Assembly: GCF_017562075.2 (NCBI RefSeq)
Contig: NC_054081.1
Location: 16,648,542 to 16,712,541, forward strand
Reading direction: 5' to 3'
DNA: 64,000 nt
From: Anopheles merus
Taxonomy: Eukaryota; Arthropoda; Insecta; Diptera; Culicidae
The notes under the pieces were generated by a model that worked only from the letters and a program-made list of their open reading frames with translations, ran no database searches and had not been told where the DNA came from. Both the position numbers and the translations under genes were made by a program. Of this stretch, positions 33,817-46,400 are shown piece after piece; the stretch's first letter is position 1; every line of letters begins with the position of its first letter.

Positions 33817-34116
33817 TAGTAGTGGGAGCTCGGAATCGGACCTTCCCGATTCCGATTCCTTGTTCAGAATCAATATCGGAGCCGATTCTTATGCTAAAAT
33901 CGATTCCGATTCTGGAGCCGATTCTGAAGCAGATCACGGTGTTAACTCCAGTATCGATTTTAGAATTCGAATGGGCTTCTAAATCAGAATTGACTATTTC
34001 GGGGCCGATTTCGATTCCGGAAACTGATTGTGGACCTACTGTCCGGAAACGATTTCAGCAAACTTCGGAGCTATCCGGAATCGATTTCGACGGATACTTC
34101 ATTTTTCCCATCACTA
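33817..34116. mobile_element. hAT-like MITE of degenerate GGAATCG repeats (copy 3)
   Basis: It starts TAGTAGTGGGAGCTCGGAAT, ends TTTTTCCCATCACTA, and has a GATTCCG-rich interior. It is flanked by a perfect 8-bp duplication GTTTTGAT (33809-33816 and 34117-34124). It is the clearest evidence for hAT-type insertion of this family. Confidence 0.85.
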
Positions 34117-34124
34117 GTTTTGAT

Positions 34125-35286
34125 ATCGTGAACGACTGGCTTGAATCGGCTCTCAAATCGAAAGAACACGTAGGCGCTTACATGGACTACTTGACACATT
34201 TCTATGGAATCCTCGAAACCGCTATTGGAAACGAGGTAGTTTAGTTGCATAGTAGACCTGATTTACTCAGTAATATTCAACTCGACGTCGACGTCGATTG
34301 CAAGAATATAAGAATAGGCCTGCATTTATTAATTCTATCAAAATTTGTAATAAACTGAATACTTAAAAAAATATTAATAACTTAAAATGCATAACATACC
34401 CAGGTAGGCGGTTATAGAGATGAAGGTTAACAATGCATGACAAGACATTAGTCAGCTGAATCACACCCCATGTGTGGTCGTAGTGTGGTTTTGCAGCTAA
34501 TAATGTGCTTCAGTGGACAGATTTAGACGGTGATAAGAAAAGAGGAATTAGTGTGTACACCCTCAACGGTTAGTAACAGCAAGGAAAAATGGTATAATAA
34601 CGCGCACAAACATGCCCGTCTGACGCACGTACCATGCGAACAGAACCTACATGCCCGTGAGCTGTAGCATGACAGCGTGAGACAGCGTGAGGAGAACACA
34701 AAATGCACCATCAAACGAAGCGAGAGCAAGGGGAAGGCTTCTACTAGCAAACAAATTTTAATAGTCCAAATCAAATCATTTTAATTAATTTCTGTACGAT
34801 TTATTTTAATGTTCACGCACAGTGTGACCGTGGCGTGACTGCTGTGCCGCGCTGTACCTTTTTCTCACCTCACTGCTGCTCACCGCTCACCGTCCGTCAA
34901 GCTAGCTCACCCAGCGCGTTGACAGCAGGCGATATGTCAACACGCACGTCAGCGTACGATTTTCACTGTTTGGCTGTGTTTATACTGGTCGCCCCGCAGT
35001 GAAAACAGCGCAAAGGGTCGACGGAACTTTGTCATCATTTTTCCGAGCTGGCACGAGCGCTTGCTGGGGGAGGGTGCGCTGGGTCGATAAAGTTGCGCTA
35101 CCGCTGGTCAACGGGAAGCAGGCATAAGGTAGGGGCAGGCGGCCGACACGGTGCTGCGGTGGGAACGTAGACAGTGCCCTTTCTCGCTGGTGTCTGATTG
35201 GCGTTTTTGTCCTCGTTGCAGGCAGGAGACAGGGTCAGGCGCGTACGGCACCGAGCTAAACTGCACGCCGTCAGCCCGGGAGAAGG
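34125..35286. other. Intergenic; upstream region of the GPR107-like gene
   Basis: AT-rich up to about 34800, then GC-richer DNA that probably contains the promoter and leader. The leader after about 35100 has small upstream open frames. No other gene is seen. Confidence 0.45.
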
Positions 35287-38200
35287 ATGAGCCGGAGGTG
35301 GACCGGACCGCTGCGGTCGGCGGCGGCACTGATCGTTGCACTGCTCGTGTCGGCCGCCGTCGCCCGACGGCACCACCTGGAAGTGCGGGTAAGTTTGAGT
35401 GGCCGCAGGCTCGCGCAGCAAGGACGTACGCTAATCCATTCCGCTCGTCTCCGTGGCATCGAACCATGGTTTTGGTAGGATGATTTCCGCCGGTACATCT
35501 TGCTCAGCACGTTCGGGTTTTACGCCGGCGGAGTGCTCGACGTGCGGGTGTCCCACTTTCGCGTCGATCCGGGCACGGAGGAAAACATGGTAAGCGATAA
35601 GCGAGTGGCGTAACCGTATGCGCCTTTTTTAACGATTTACTGATTGGCTTGTGCGTTGTCCCCGTGTCGGTTCATCTGTTCCAGTTTGGCCTTTCGTTGG
35701 ACAAAACCATGTCCGATTCGATGAACCCGTACCTGGACTCGCACCAAGACAAGTGCATACTGACCGAACCGGTCGCGGTGCAGAGTAACGGACCGATCGT
35801 GTTCTTCAAGATGGACCTCAAGCAGAATGTGTGAGTAGATTCAAGGGCGAAGCTGTTTTTTGCCGCAAGGGAACATATCCTTAAAACCATCCTCCCTCCC
35901 CATTCTCGTGTGACCTGCAGCGTGCACGTCAGCTGTTCCAAGGATTGGCAGAACATTCACCTGTACAAGGATCGGAGCGGTGTGCCGGCGCTGCGCTCCA
36001 AGCGCCAATCGTTCGCCGAGGCCAGCGACTCGAAGATGGTGTACATGCAGCGGCGCCGCCGGGCCGCCTACCACGTGCCCGAGTCAGACGATTTTGCGCC
36101 AGGCGCGGCGGCCATTGACGGCGGCAGTGCGGCGACCGTCTGCAGCAAGCTAACACTGCCGCTCGAGGTGAAGGCGGACGATATGTTCAAGTACTACAGC
36201 TTCAATGTGAGTGAGCGTGGGTGAATGTGCCTGTGCCACCGCACACCGTACTCACACTGTTGCACTCCTATCTTCCAGTTTGCCATTTACGTCGCCACCA
36301 AGCAGGAGGAAGGGCTGTACAATTTGTACTTCCACAGCTGCCCGAACTACGCGCCGAACAGTCTGTACGAGCTGAACTTTAACGTCGACATCGAGGAGAA
36401 AAACAGTGGCAACTATCTGTCCGCGGGCGAGATGCCGCTGCCGGCCCTGTACTTCATGATGTCGGTGCTGTTCTTCCTGTCCGGTCTGTTCTGGGTGTTT
36501 ATACTGCGCAAGAGCAAGCATCCGCTGTTCAAGATCCACTATCTGATGGGGGTGCTGGTGTTTCTCAAGTCGCTGTCGCTGATGTTCCACGCGATCAACT
36601 TCCACTTCATCGAGGTGCAGGGCGAGCACGTGGAAGCGTGGGCCATACTCTACTACATTACCCATCTGTAAGCCGTGTGCGGGCGTTCGTAGAGGAGAGC
36701 AGGACATTCATCCCAGTCGCTTTGCGTGCTTTTTTGTTTTTCTTTTTATTCTCCGCAGGCTCAAGGGCGCGGTGCTAATCATCACGATCGTGCTGATCGG
36801 CACCGGCTGGACGTTCATCAAGCACATACTGGCGGACAAGGACAAGAAGCTGTTCATGATCGTCATTCCGCTGCAGGTGCTGGCGAACGTGGCCGAGATC
36901 ATCATTGCCGAGAGCGACGAGGGCGACAAGGAGTACGGTACCTGGCGGAACATTTTCATGCTGGTCGATCTGCTGTGCTGTGGCGCGATCCTGTTCCCGG
37001 TCGTCTGGTCGATCCGGCACCTCCAGGAGGCGGCCGGCACGGACGGCAAGGCGGCGATCAACCTGCGCAAGCTGAAGCTGTTCCGCCAGTTCTACATCAT
37101 GATCGTGTGCTACATCTACTTTACGCGCATCATTGTAATTCTGCTCAAGGTAAGTTGCAGCGCAAGCCGATGGAAGATTGGTTTTCCGTTTCCTACCAAC
37201 TGATGCAAGCATTAGAGGTTTGTGATTTATGATACGACGATACGATACCCAAGCGACAAAATCAACATACTTTCTCGCTCTTTCAGGATTACCGGTCTAT
37301 TGGGTAGAACGATTTTGTCGATTTTTTAGTTGGGTATGACATGTTGACACTTGCAGCATTCTAGGGTTTTCCAGGGTTCTCATACTTTTGGGATGAGACT
37401 CTTGCTCACACGAAATGAACTTTATGTGAAAGGAATTGGACTCTATAGCACCCTTTTCGGACAAATCCAAGAGGAAATCAAAAAAAGTTTGTCCGAAAAG
37501 GGTGCAATGGAGTCCAATTCTTACTATATAAAGTTCATTTCCCAAAAGTAAGAGTCAAGAAAGTATCCCACAGCCATGAGAACCCATGAAAACCCCTGTA
37601 TCTAACCCCGGATAGTTTTCATTTACAATCAAATTAAATTATTTTACATTACGTTATCGTTGTTTTTCCATTTGCCTCGATAAGATTTTTAAAAATCAAG
37701 TTGTTTTCCAGATTGCTATTTTAAAATGTTTCTCCGTTTTTAAAGGCTAGTGGGGAAAAATTGTTTTAGCCGTCAAAACTCGAAGCCAATTCTCGGATAC
37801 GTTTTTTTGCAATACGCTCACAAAATTTGAACATAAGCCAAAACTTAAGCCATTTCTCCGTAGCTGATAGAAACATTCAATTTATTCTAATGTTATATTT
37901 TATTTTCATTTTAATTCTTTTCGTTTATCAATTTTAAAGTGTATTTGATCAAAAGTGTTCATTGCAGAAAACTGATTCATTCTATGCAACATTTTTTTCT
38001 TTTTAAATTTGTCCTCGATCCATTTCCAACTAGAGTTTCGATGTCGAAAATGACTAGTTAGAATCGATTCGTGGAAACGAACAAGTATTTGTCTAGCAGA
38101 ATATTTCACAACAAAAGGCTAAATGTTCGAAAAGTACTTGCTTTCACTGGGTTTTAAAATATCCTTAAAATTTAATTTGTTCGGCCTTCTCTTCTTTCAA

Positions 38201-40557
38201 GACTTGTACAGGCATTCCCCGATATACGCCATACTCGATATACGCGATTTCGCGATACCATTTTAAAAGTACAAAATTGTAACCTTTAGTCAAAATCAGA
38301 TCAAATAACTAAAACCTTCCGCTTCCTGCAAAATTATACGAAAATTTGCCATAATTTAACTGAAAACCTCGAAATTCGATATTCGATAATATTGCCGCAT
38401 TATAACTATTGCCTCTGGTTCGCATTATAGCGCATATCGGGGAATACTTGTATGTTTGTATCTTAAGGGAAATATTGCATTTTCTCATTCATTTGAAAAA
38501 AAAAAAAATATCATGGAATTTGTATTGCGACTGTGTTTTTCGTCTCTTTGATTGGCATTATGATCGAATTGAATTGCAAGATTCGATAATTTTTTAGTAT
38601 CCTTTTTCAGGATTGGAACCCAAATTTTCTTTCAAAAAAGTAAAACACTAATTCCCAGCTTTTATTCGAATCAATTGATCGTGATTTTTCTGCTTCTTTA
38701 TCAATTCAATTATTCATCATTCAATTAGGCCTAATAATATGGTACCATCGTGCAACAATGAAACGAGATTTTGCTGTTGCATTCCAGTATTTTAGTATTT
38801 ATATATTTCCGTGATGTTTATCTTAGATTGGATGTTTTGAATTGACATTCGTTATTATTTCACACTCTTTGTCAAATTTTAAACCATAAAAATTAAATAC
38901 AATATGACTTATCTATACACGACATGACCCTTTTCTTAAAATTCTTATCCATCACGGAATGTACCGATTCATGGGTTTTTTTTTTATTTCCTAGCCAATT
39001 AATAGCTCTTTCCCTTAGATAACAAATAATGGGGAATAGGGTTGTCGATAAGTTTTGTAATCTGATATGATAGTATGTATAGATAGATGCATAGAATTAG
39101 GATAGAATTAGGAAACGATGTTTATTTTGAATCAATTCAATAGCATATTGATGATATTGGACCTTCGTACATGAGTCAAAAGTTGTATAGACAAATACCG
39201 TTTGTGCACCATAATTACAATCACTGTACATCATTACAGGTCTTCCCCAATAGTTAGTCATTAATGCGGACCGGAGGCAATAGCGTATCTCGCATATTCC
39301 CGTATATCGCATTTAGAGGTTTTCAGTGAAATTGTTCTGGGAACGTTTAAGGAACGTAGGTTTAAGCCACTCAAATAATTATTGGACCTCATTCCAACTG
39401 AAGATTACCTTATTTTAGCTTTTAATGGGATTTAAAATTCAACCAAAATGGAATTTATTTTGTACTTTGTATTACAATTAGTTCAAAGAACTGAGAAATT
39501 TAGAATATCGCGTATAACGAAATCGCGTATATCGAATATGGCGTATATCGGGGCATTCTTGTATTCACGTTTTTAAATGTTTTCGTTGTTATTAAACTAT
39601 TTGAATGTTTAGTAAAACATGTGCATTGGATGGACCTTAAATCCCTGATCGCTGCTTTTTTCATCCCTAGCCTGTTACTACTATAATTCCGTATGTCTTT
39701 TTTTTTATAAAATACTCAACTAGACAAATGAATTTTGCACGTTTCATTGGAAAGCACGAAACGATTGTCTAGGAAAGTGTTTCATTGGAATGCACGAAAG
39801 CTAATGGCAAAGTAATCCTTTTTTCCTACTTATTTTAATATTCAACTTGACGTTGATGTCGATGAAAGACGGACCTGAATCGAATTTCGTATCTACGGAA
39901 CACGTAGACAAATTCATGCGAAAGGTATACGACTTGATGTACTTCTGTGAAAACCAAAAAACTGCATTTCGAAACGCAATCACTGTAGGTGCAAAGTAAA
40001 CGCTTAGTTTCCTAAGCATTTCATTTCTCCACGTCGAGATAACTCGATTAGAAGAATGGAAATAAGCCTGCTTATTTGCATATTTAAAAAAACAATTTAC
40101 GCTATGCCTGTTTGCAAAATAACGATTGAGTTCTATTTTCGTTGTAGATTACGGTCGCATTCCAGTACGCCTGGCTGGATGAAATGTTCAAGGAGATGGC
40201 CACCTACGTGTTCTTCGTGCTGACCGGATACAAGTTCCGGCCCGTGTCGCAGCATCCCTACTTTTCGCTGCACGGCGAGGATCTGGATGACGATGACGAT
40301 GATGGCGAGGTCGAGATGTAAGTTTTTTTGCCAACTGTTTATTTTTTTGAATCATTGAAATTCATTGTCACTTTGTTTTTTTACTCACACACACACATAG
40401 TTTGACGCAGTCCGGACTGAGTGAGGGTATCAGCAAGATCACTAACCGCTCGCAACCGTCTGCAAATGCTGCGTCCGGTACAACCATGGTAGAGTCGCAC
40501 GAAGAGGAGCGCGAGAATTTAATCAGCAAGCGAGAATCGTCTCACGAGTATGACTAA
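35287..40557 (+). CDS. GPR107/GPR108-like seven-transmembrane (Lung 7TM family) protein, eight exons
   Basis: Exons 35287-35388, 35479-35589, 35685-35830, 35921-36206, 36279-36667, 36759-37149, 40148-40317 and 40401-40557 total 1752 nt, 583 residues, close to human GPR107. A signal peptide (residues 1 to about 26, AALIVALLVSAAVA) leads a luminal domain with cysteines (DKCILTEPV, VSCSKDWQ, STVCSKL-like region, HSCPNYAPNSLYELN). RRRR at 164-167 resembles the furin site known in GPR107. Seven hydrophobic segments start near residue 270 (ALYFMMSVLFFLSGLFWVFIL) and end with the family phrase GYKFRPVSQHPYFSL. The acidic cytosolic tail (DLDDDDDDGEVE) follows. Members sit in the Golgi and endosomes and are implicated in retrograde traffic; a ligand is not established. 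Intron 7 is 3.0 kb and holds several MITEs, while the others are short. Confidence 0.92.
37248..37334. mobile_element. Tiny MITE family H, copy 2
   Basis: 87 bp from CCCAAGCGACAAAATCAAC to GTCGATTTTTTAGTTGGG, flanked by TA on each side (cgaTA|...|TAtgac). The interior ggtctattgggtagaa is shared with 19419-19500. Confidence 0.7.
37361..37600. mobile_element. Palindromic MITE family I, copy 1
   Basis: Almost the whole 240 bp is an imperfect palindrome: ctagggttttccagggttctcat at the left matches atgagaacccatgaaaacccctg at the right, and ttttcggacaaa in the middle pairs with tttgtccgaaaagg. A second copy is at 41807-42040. Confidence 0.7.
38207..38452. mobile_element. MITE family D (TACAGGCATTCCCCGATATA ends), copy 1
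   Basis: 246 bp with inverted ends TACAGGCATTCCCCGATATA...ATATCGGGGAATACTTGTA. It resembles family C at the terminal 12-20 bp, so the two are probably related TA-type families. Confidence 0.65.
39235..39563. mobile_element. MITE family D, copy 2 (diverged)
   Basis: It starts TACAGGTCTTCCCCAATAG and ends GGCGTATATCGGGGCATTCT followed by TGTA. The interior shares gcgtatatcg-type motifs with copy 1. The left end is more decayed than the right. Confidence 0.55.
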
Positions 40558-41600
40558 AAAAGCATTACCACCTCTCCCACCTGGGGGAGGAAAGAAAGCT
40601 GTGGGGGTTTCCCACGCGCTCCATTAACGTTAATTTGCACCCTGCCCGGTAGCTGGCTGGAAGGGGTTACCCACTATTTACTTGCGTTCGCGGGCACCTC
40701 ACAACGCGGCTCGGTGTCGCGTGGCAATGGTTGTTTGTAGAAGCAGATGTAGAACGTTTGCAGGCTCTAGGGTAAGGTGTGATTAGTTCCCGCGTATGTG
40801 ATGTCATTTCAATCGCCCCGCCCCGGGCGGCTAGCCGATTGGACGCCGTGATCGCGTTTTTCGTGCACACTCCCATCAGCAAACAAAATCGGCCGCTAAC
40901 AATGGAATTAATTCACTGAGAGCATTCAAAGCGAGCAAACAGCTCACAAAGTTTTCTGCAATTAGTGCAACTAGACGAACCGGAGCCAAAACTCACCCGC
41001 AAGTGAAACTTTCTTTTTTTTTAGCAAGGCAGCAATTGAGACCAATTTAACCTCGCGGTCGGTGTGAGCACTCATCCCAGAGCATCCTGCAGTGGCGAGG
41101 CATCAGATAGGTAGTAGTAATGCTAGGAGCTAGTTGTAACAGCACATTTACTCGCCGTGATGGTCTAAACCGGACCGGAGGAATCGTCTTTTTTCCATTC
41201 CCTCCGTTGATTGATTTGCACCGTGCTGTGTGTGATTTGTGGCGCCTCCGTCACGCATGTCGTCTGGTCTGGTTCTCTATCGTACTTTGGGGGCAGAGCG
41301 TGTCGCGTTTGGGATGATTGATTTTTTTAAAGAAAGGACCACGCAAACTAATAAATTAATGTAGCAAAAAAAAACAAAAAACAAAAAAAAACAAAGAAAC
41401 ACTAGAACAAAAACGGAAAATCCATACCGTTGCGCGTGCTCTCGAGGATAGCAAAGGGAGTGAACGTCCCTCGGCGCTCCCCCCACTGGCGTACAACGGA
41501 GAATGGGCAAATGAAATGAAGCTAAAACAAAACGACAAAGCAAGAAGGAACTAGACATACATTCGTATCTGTAAACTAAATAAAACCACCATAACTGATA
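40558..41600 (+). other. Probable 3' UTR of the GPR107-like gene
   Basis: About 1.0 kb from the stop to AATAAA at 41579-41584. A-rich stretch near 41365-41400. No coding frame. Confidence 0.5.
41579..41584 (+). terminator. Candidate poly(A) signal of the GPR107-like gene
   Basis: AATAAA in gtaaactaaataaaaccacc, about 1.0 kb after the stop codon. Confidence 0.5.
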
Positions 41601-41806
41601 AATATAATTTAAGCGATCCAGTTTACGAGCTTTTCATCGATGCACACACGCGGTTTACGGTGTTGCTGCTTCTCTACTCTTTATATTAGTAAACTTTCAG
41701 CAGTGCAGTAGAGCTTTCGATTGCTTCTAACCGGCGAAAACTGGCATAAATGTGTATGATGGTTCCAGCGGAGAGTTCGGAATCGTAGCATTTGGCAAGA
41801 TATACT

Positions 41807-42040
41807 TACAGGGTTTTCAGGGAGTTCTCATAGCTTTGGGGCACTTTATTGACTCTTTCATACGTGAAATGAACTTAATGTAATGGGAATTAGACTCTAT
41901 AGCACCCTTGTTGCACAAAACCAATAGGAATTTCCAAGGAGCCTGTGCAAAGTCCAATTTCCAACATATGAAGTTCATTTATAATAGGAAAGAGTCAAGG
42001 AAGTGTCCGACAACTGTGAGAACCCCTGGAAAACCCTGTA
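41807..42040. mobile_element. Palindromic MITE family I, copy 2
   Basis: TACAGGGTTTTCAGGGAGTT at the left and CCCTGGAAAACCCTGTA at the right; inner arms gaaatgaactt and aagttcattt also pair. It is 234 bp, with the same layout as 37361-37600, and lies just downstream of the GPR107-like gene. Confidence 0.7.
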
Positions 42041-42637
42041 TCGTTCGCCATACCCGCAGCATTACTCGGTTTAAAAACGCGTGTTTTACATGTTGGTATA
42101 TGTCCTTTATTCATACTACTTGATTATTAGCCACAGAAACACAGCTCACAGCTGTCGAAGTGTACTTTGATTTCTTTGGGATTTGTTTTTTTATGCGTGT
42201 GTCTGTGTTTAGTTTCATTTCTAAATTCATATCGCCTGTTTTGGTTGCATTTCTACTACAGTTTTGCTCTTTTTAATAAGAATGATATAGTTTTTTTTTA
42301 GTTGCGTTGCTTTCCTTCTCATTGTTTTTCATTTCAAAGCTACCTGTTTTCCATATCATTCCCCTTCGGTGCACCTCTTTCTGCACTTGCATGCCTTCAA
42401 AATCCTGCAGCTGTCCGCGGTCTTGTTGTAATGATATGAATATTTTAATAGAATTTGGTTCCACGTCGTTTTTGCCATCGGAATGCCTAGGTAAACCTTG
42501 GGTATGCATGGGACAAAATGTTTGGTATGTTTTGTTTCACTTTTTGTGTTTGTTGGGTTTTTTCACCATTGATATCCTCATCACGCTGCGTTCGCACCCT
42601 TTTTTAGATCGTGATGTGCCTGTGTGCATTTGTATGT

Positions 42638-42692
<55 letters not shown>

Positions 42693-43427
42693 GCAGTAAA
42701 TATGTTTGGCATTATACTTTCCGGGCCGTGTGTGACCGTGTTCACACAGTCTGTTGCTAGTCTATAAATGTATCTCAATGTTTTTGGCTTTGATATTTAC
42801 TTTATTTTGTTTAGTTCCTATCTGGTAGCTTTGGGATTGTTTTGCGCACAATATTAGTTGCTTACACGTTCTTTCGTCATTTGTAACGGTCGTCTGTCTT
42901 TTCTTAGGGTTCTTATGAAGTACAAATAAGCTTGGAAAATTGCTACCGTTTTGTTTTTATAGACACCTTAGACACCAACAAGGGAACAACAAGGGCGCAG
43001 TTTGGTCTGGTGGCACATAGTTGTGCTGCTAAAGAAGGAACTCGTCCGACGTGTCAGGAGGAACTACGGGTTGGGAAAGCTTTTCCCATACTATACCTCC
43101 AGGACAGTCGAATTCAAAACATTGCTGCACTTGCCACGCAAGGAAGATACATTACATACAGCTACGGAAGGATTAATATCTCTGTGGATAAGCAACGCGT
43201 ATAACATATAGTGCGGTAGGGCAACAATCATTATAACATCACCAATATTTTAGTTGTCTTCTTCATCTGCTACTTTGGCGGCTACAAACAGCGAGTTCCA
43301 AACAATGTACAGCGGCAATGAAAAACCCCTTGCTAAACATAAACTCCCTTCAACTCATAACAAGCGTCACAGAGTTCGTCCCGGTTTGTCAGGAGATGAC
43401 CAGCACCGCCCCTCGCCAGAAAGCCGC
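42041..43427. other. Intergenic between two convergent genes; contains a TG microsatellite
   Basis: It includes the likely 3' UTR of the zinc-finger gene on the minus strand. AATAAA hexamers on that strand are at 42801-42806 and 42106-42111. Overlapping small frames at 42932-43211 show no family resemblance. Confidence 0.45.
42643..42689. repeat. TG microsatellite
   Basis: About 23 uninterrupted TG units, preceded by imperfect tgtatgtgtg repeats. Confidence 0.9.
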
Positions 43428-46400
43428 TTACAGCAGCCGCTCGAGGTCCTCACTTTCCGCGTCGCTGGTGCCCGACTCGGTGTCAGTGTAGTCGTCCTCG
43501 TCCCGGCGGTTACGCCGGCAGCACGGTAGTCGCCGGTCGTCTTCGTAATCGCTCCAGTGCTCGAACTCTTCCTTGTGGTGCTCCAGCAGCATCAGCGACG
43601 AGAAGAGGCTATCGCAGCCACTGCAACTGTAACGACAAGGGGAATGGGGTGAACGTGCTGGTTGGAATATTGGGCACAGCTGGAATGCATCACATGATAC
43701 GTGCGTGTGCAGCAGACGGGGTCGGCTTACGGCTCGCCTCTCATGTGAGGCAAGTTGCATCGGAAGCGGCCCACGCCAACGCCATATGTATTTGACAAAT
43801 TTTGCAAATTTGTTTCAAATTTGCTTAATGTACCGTGCGACATTCCTCGACCAGTTTCTTGATTGATTTTAAAGCTGCAGGTGACAGCCAGGGGTAAACT
43901 CTTTGTAACGCTCGGTTTGTGTGCCAGTCAAGCTGATCTGGCTAACTAGAATGACGTCATGTGCCAAGTGAAGGTGGAAAGAACCAAAGATTATTTGCGC
44001 CAGTTTACTCGTGTTTGTAAAACGATTGACCAACAGAGCGATTTTAACTAACTTAAGCATTTAACCAAAATTTGTAAAAGTCTAGCAAATAACATGAAAA
44101 TCACGACACAATAGCAATTTTCATATGACATACAATAATTATATAGCGTTACAATTTCAATCGAAAGAGTCATATGTTTCAGTCAAACTAATAGCCATCG
44201 CAGTCATTCGATCATTATTTCCATATGCACTTCTGGTTTGGTCAGTTCATAACAGCCTATATAAGATATTGTCGCAGGCCCTTTGAAATTTATTCTAGGT
44301 CTGCGGTTGGCAACAACTTTTAGTATAAAATTTCATACCGTCGCATTCTTCGTTATGGTCGAACCTGAGGTCAAATTACCCGTACTTGGTAAAAGTAAGG
44401 CTCAGCCCTCTACGTTACATAGGAGAAGCGTTACATGCCTTGAAACATTCCCAAGCAACATTTTTATTCCAATTTTGTCATCCATGCGACCGACCAGAGT
44501 CTATTTTTCAAATAAAAAATATTTAAAACTGCGATGAAAATAAAAGTTTTATGTTTTAAGATTAACCAATATCAAGGAAATTTAATTCTGAAATACAAGT
44601 ATTATACAAAGTTTATGAAAAATAGTCAATAAAAGTTAAAAAAAACTCTTGAAGCTTTAAATTGGAGTACCATTTCCAAAAGTAGAAAATAAAACAATAT
44701 GTAAAATATATTTTATTAGGTTAAATATATGACATGTATTTATTGTCTATGAAATCTACGTTTCTGCCCAATTAAAATCATAATTACAGTTACATTATGT
44801 AATTACATTACAGTTTAAAGGCACTATTATAAGGGCGATGAATTAGGATAATAAATAAATTTGCACATTGATTATAATTTTAAAATCATAGTTTTACACC
44901 AATAGTGGGCTTAGAAATGTATAAGCATTTTAATATTTTAATCGTTTTAAAAGTAATTATTAAATTAAATAACATCAATGAATATCAAATATAGTAAGGT
45001 AATAGTCATATAATTTTTTTTTATTTTAATGAATTATCAATGAATCTAAACCTTATGAATGATTGCTGAACATTCATATAGTTTCGATTATTAGACATTA
45101 TTATCTGTCAATTTGCTCATCTACGACAGTTAAAACAGGCGTTCAAAAAATGTGCTTGGGTTTGTGGTAAACTGGCGTTACGCGTAACGCTAGCGTACTC
45201 AAAGATAATCAAAGTGCTTTTCCATGAGGAATTAGTTATCAATTTGTCTTAAATAGTATTACTTGTTCGTTAAGCATTTTGCTAGTTACCTACAAATGTA
45301 GTTTTTTTTTTCAGCCGTTAAGGCTTTTGCTCCTCACAAAAAATATTCCTAATATTTTTTTTGCGTTATGCATGGTGTGTAATCAAGAAGAGATACTGAT
45401 TTTGCTTTGTTGTTTTGACTTATCACATTTTTCGCACACTGTTGTTGATCGAATCAATCAAGCAATCGAATTGCTTGATACCATTAACCAACAATTTTCT
45501 TCTAACATTGTTAAAGGATGTATTTAAAAAAGGACAAATATAAACTATGCAATTTACTGGCTCTCGATCATTTAAATAAATTGGCTTTTCACCAAAAAAG
45601 TTTGTCGACCGCTGCTCTAGGTCATACGTCCGGAGATCAATAATACCTAGGACAATTTCTCTCATGACTTAAATTTGTAGAGCTACGCAGCGTGGCGCGA
45701 TTATTATACACGATTATTTTACTGGATTTTGAAAGAGATACTCAGTCGAACTAATCAACAAAATCACTTTAACTAAAAAACAAATAAAAAACCTATTACC
45801 TAACCATATTACGTATTACATATTACAAACTACAAATGTCTCATTCATCCTCATTAATTTTCATCCGTCCTCAACATTCATTAAAAATCTATCGACTGAT
45901 TTTGGAGCTGCTTTGTCCTAAGAAACAAAGTGTGTTAGTATTTTAGGCAATGCAAAGTCAAATGATAAGTCTTTATTCACTGGTTGCTGTTTAATTAACC
46001 CCTTCACACTTTTGCCATTTTGAAAAGATAGATAAAAAATGGGAAAATGGTAATTAGTTCAATATGGTTCAATTGCATCGACTAGTATCATGTTTACGCA
46101 CTGACATGTACAAACGTGTTTTCGAAGCAACTTCGTTCCAAACCATTGCGGCGCAACGAAAACAGAAACAAAACGGACGATAAAATTCTGCCCAAGACTC
46201 ACACGGGCAAAACTGGTAAGGGGTTAATATCCTTCAGTCTTTAAGTCACAATTTAAAAAAAATTGATTCGGAGGTACTCAAAGAAGAAGTCAAAGATTTC
46301 AGCGCAACGAAATTAGTTTTTAAAATATCCACCTAAAAGAGTGCTATAAATACGCGTCCTAACGAGCCTTTTTATAGCCTTCTTACGAGGACAATGCCTC

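Larger units (their letters stand above)
37150..40147 (+). other. 3.0-kb intron 7 of the GPR107-like gene
   Basis: Gene-free and AT-rich. It contains small MITEs at 37248-37334, 37361-37600, 38207-38452 and 39235-39563. The remaining DNA shows no recognised feature. Confidence 0.75.
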
